Source of the DNA: Rhodocyclaceae bacterium
GTDB lineage: Bacteria > Pseudomonadota > Gammaproteobacteria > Burkholderiales > Rhodocyclaceae
Assembly (NCBI GenBank): GCA_030824115.1
Contig: JAVBYI010000014.1
Location: forward strand, 22,438 to 86,437
Direction of reading: 5' to 3'
DNA: 64,000 nt
This document shows positions 62,700 to 64,000 of this stretch, piece after piece; the first letter of the stretch is position 1; every line of letters begins with the position of its first letter. The translations under genes and the position numbers were made by a program. The notes beneath the pieces were generated by a model that was given only the letters and a program-made list of their open reading frames with translations, was not told the origin of the DNA and ran no database searches.

Positions 62700-62978
62700 T
62701 TACGCCGTTGTGTTAATGATGGTACCTGTTTTTTGGCCTTGTGCATTCACTACAGGCTTGGGTTGTTCCTGGCGTTGCGCCTGCTCTGCCTGTGCGGAAC
62801 GTTGCGCCTGCTCGTTCCGTTCGGCCCGTTGCGGTGCTTCGTTCTGAGGCGGCCTAGCCTGAATCTGTTGGGTTGCGCCCTCGCGCTCACGCGCCGGACG
62901 CGACTCCTGAGAGGGGCGAGCGACCGGATATTGCTGCTGTTGTGAGACAGTCGCTGAACTTGCCGAACTAACTTCCAT
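62700..62978 (-). CDS. small Gln/Arg/Glu-rich protein with TGTIINTTA tail
   Basis: The 92-residue product is a low-complexity, probably coiled-coil protein rich in Q, R, E and A. It ends 'PVVNAQGQKTGTIINTTA', nearly the same as the tail of the next gene. No family is recognised. AAGGAGA precedes the ATG. The shared tail suggests a common docking or secretion signal. Confidence 0.55.
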   Translation of the reverse strand: MEVSSASSATVSQQQQYPVARPSQESRPAREREGATQQIQARPPQNEAPQRAERNEQAQRSAQAEQAQRQEQPKPVVNAQGQKTGTIINTTA

Positions 62979-63004
62979 GTCTTTCTCCTTGAATCACGCG
63001 GACA

Positions 63005-63463
63005 TTACGCCGTCGTGTTCACCACGGTACCCGTCAACTGCCCGGATGTATTCAAAACCGGCTGCGGTGCAGTCTGCGCTGTCGCACTGGGCGTCGGAAC
63101 CGACGCACTCACACTGCTCGCGGCTGAATCAGCCGTCGTCACCGCAGTCACGTTAGCACGCTCGGCAACCTGATCAACGGTGTTGGACAGACTAACCTGC
63201 ATTTCGCTCTGCGACCGCACGGCAGCCAAACCCTGACGAGCCTGACCTGCGACGCTTTGCGCCTGATCGGAACGCACATAAAGGGAACGGGCATTTTCCT
63301 GAGCTTGACTGGCTTCACGCTGCGCCGCATTAGCTTGGGAGCGCAAGGAACGTGCCGCCGACTCCGCACGCTCGGCGTTCTGCTTTGCCTGCTGAACCCT
63401 CAACTGCTGCATGCCCAGTTGAGCGGCAGACAAACTACTGGAGGTTGCAGACGTTACGGCCAT
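63005..63463 (-). CDS. coiled-coil protein with TGTVVNTTA tail
   Basis: The 152-residue product begins MAVTSATSSSLSAAQLG. It has a long Ala/Gln/Arg helical region (about 15-90), a Ser/Thr-rich part, and ends 'PVLNTSGQLTGTVVNTTA'. It lies 26 bases before the previous gene on the same strand. It is unrecognised; the tail homology makes the pair likely duplicates or partners. Confidence 0.6.
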   Translation of the reverse strand: MAVTSATSSSLSAAQLGMQQLRVQQAKQNAERAESAARSLRSQANAAQREASQAQENARSLYVRSDQAQSVAGQARQGLAAVRSQSEMQVSLSNTVDQVAERANVTAVTTADSAASSVSASVPTPSATAQTAPQPVLNTSGQLTGTVVNTTA

Positions 63464-63553
63464 TTCCACTGTCCCATAAATGTCCCGGCTGTACTCAATA
63501 TAGCGCTTGAAACCTGACAAAACAAGGGCAAATTTTGCTGCCCGCATAATTCT

Positions 63554-63647
63554 CTGGTGAGAGGGACTCCAACATCTCGCCCAAAACCGCGCAGTTAAGC
63601 GCATTATAGTTTTACCGGCTGGAAGATGCCCCCAAATATGCCCCCAA
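63554..63647. other. possible integration-site remnant
   Basis: On the minus strand, TTGGAGTCCCTCTCACCA (63572-63555) resembles the 3' end of a tRNA gene, and the motif ATGCCCCCAA occurs twice at 63626 and 63638 (plus strand). Such sequences often flank integrase genes. No full tRNA or integrase can be folded from the visible bases. The rest of 63464-63689 holds no gene. Confidence 0.3.
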
Positions 63648-63689
63648 CTCAGTTGGAATGGCGCACAGATAGGCATCTCAAGGGGCATA

Positions 63690-63917
63690 TTACAGCCTTC
63701 CAATCGCCAAACGCAGCACCAGGGCGTGAATATCCTCTGCCCGCCATGCCGTAGTCCGGGCAGTCAATTTCACAGGCTCGGGAAATCTCCCCTTCTTGAT
63801 CCCATCCCACCACGTCGATTTGCCAATAGGGATGATCGGGGGCACCGGAGGCTTAGCGTAAGGATCGCCAAGAATCTGCTTGAGGCGTAGAAACCCTGTC
63901 CGTGGAATTTCGCTCAT
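63690..63917 (-). CDS. AlpA-family excisionase/regulator
   Basis: The 75-residue protein has a MerR/AlpA-like winged helix ('IIPIGKSTWWDGIKKGRFPE', 'RTTAWRAEDIHALV'). Such proteins regulate excision of prophages and integrative elements. The ATG overlaps the stop of an upstream partial ORF (TGATG). It marks the edge of a mobile element that continues beyond the window. Confidence 0.8.
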   Translation of the reverse strand: MSEIPRTGFLRLKQILGDPYAKPPVPPIIPIGKSTWWDGIKKGRFPEPVKLTARTTAWRAEDIHALVLRLAIGRL

Positions 63918-64000
63918 CACAACCTTTCCCCCCTAGTCAGATGGGGGGTGTCCTTCGGCATACCCTCCCAAACGGTTAAATCTTCCTCGGCCAGCATTTC
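63917..64000 (-). CDS. C-terminal end of an unknown gene running off the right edge
   Basis: An open frame of 27 codons (ends ...VWEGMPKDTPHLTRGERL) enters from the right edge and its TGA overlaps the alpA ATG. The overlap suggests a real upstream gene of the same element. Nothing more can be said. Confidence 0.4.
   Translation of the reverse strand, partial: EMLAEEDLTVWEGMPKDTPHLTRGERL

Noticed and set aside
63554..63572. tRNA gene
   Set aside because: Only a 3'-end-like segment is visible; no acceptor partner, D-arm or anticodon arm can be folded.

Overview
The window is GC-rich and most resembles a facultatively chemolithotrophic betaproteobacterium of the Rhodocyclales / Sterolibacteriaceae type, close to Sulfuritalea. 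This assignment is an inference from gene content and order, because no search was possible. The supporting features are a complete sulfur-oxidation-type dsr operon, two NiFe hydrogenase operons, and typical betaproteobacterial housekeeping blocks (exbB-exbD-lpxK-trm112-kdsB-adk, and rpsT next to murJ).

Layout. 1-7.5 kb is a mostly minus-strand housekeeping block: a thiolase start, a CobD/CbiB-family protein, a Nudix hydrolase, a retropepsin-like protein, a plus-strand GATase, yajQ, ppnP, DUF2788, argG, argF and argD. 7.5-9.6 kb holds a ParA-type ATPase, an unknown small gene, a DUF3579 gene and rpsT. 9.6-18.4 kb carries murJ, the H+-pyrophosphatase, PPi-dependent phosphofructokinase, adk, kdsB, trm112, lpxK and exbD/exbB. 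18.6-24.2 kb has a J-domain protein, an MBL hydrolase, an HDOD protein, and a minus-strand set (TauD-like dioxygenase, unknown 202-aa protein, DsrC paralogue, unknown small protein) pointing away from dsrA. 24.3-37.7 kb is dsrABEFHCMKLJOPNR plus a uroporphyrinogen-III methyltransferase. 37.8-41.6 kb encodes an HD-GYP protein and a PAS-GGDEF-EAL protein. 41.6-44.9 kb is an accessory patch: ParD/ParE-like pair, orphan HTH antitoxin-like gene, methyltransferase stub, nucleotidyltransferase pair, DUF1697, GNAT and a small unknown gene. 44.9-56.5 kb is the membrane-bound hydrogenase cluster (hypC-hypD-hypX-hybO-hybA-hybB-hybC-hybD-hybE-hypF, minus strand). 56.7-61.8 kb is the NAD-reducing hydrogenase hoxFUYHW (plus strand). 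The right end holds a repeat-rich lipoprotein, an HU gene, two small coiled-coil-like genes sharing a C-terminal tail, and an AlpA-type regulator marking the edge of an integrated element.

Function. The Dsr system oxidises stored sulfur to sulfite: DsrEFH and DsrC relay sulfur, DsrAB is the siroheme enzyme, DsrL supplies the NAD(P) link, DsrMKJOP connects to the membrane, and DsrN plus the methyltransferase serve siroheme formation. The Hyb enzyme feeds H2 electrons to quinone, while HoxFUYH makes NADH. The hyp genes between them probably serve both enzymes, although hypA, hypB and hypE are not in the window.

The most unusual signal is a dispersed short repeat whose 20-bp core is GCCGTCCCGCCAGCGCCGAC followed by a T run. 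Thirteen clear copies occur in both orientations, and more than half lie inside intact genes (lpxK, the J-domain gene, dsrN, the HD-GYP gene, hypF twice, hypX). They are read in several frames, always without a stop codon and apparently without lengthening the protein. Other copies sit exactly at stop codons, at a gene truncation, or inside an intercistronic hairpin.
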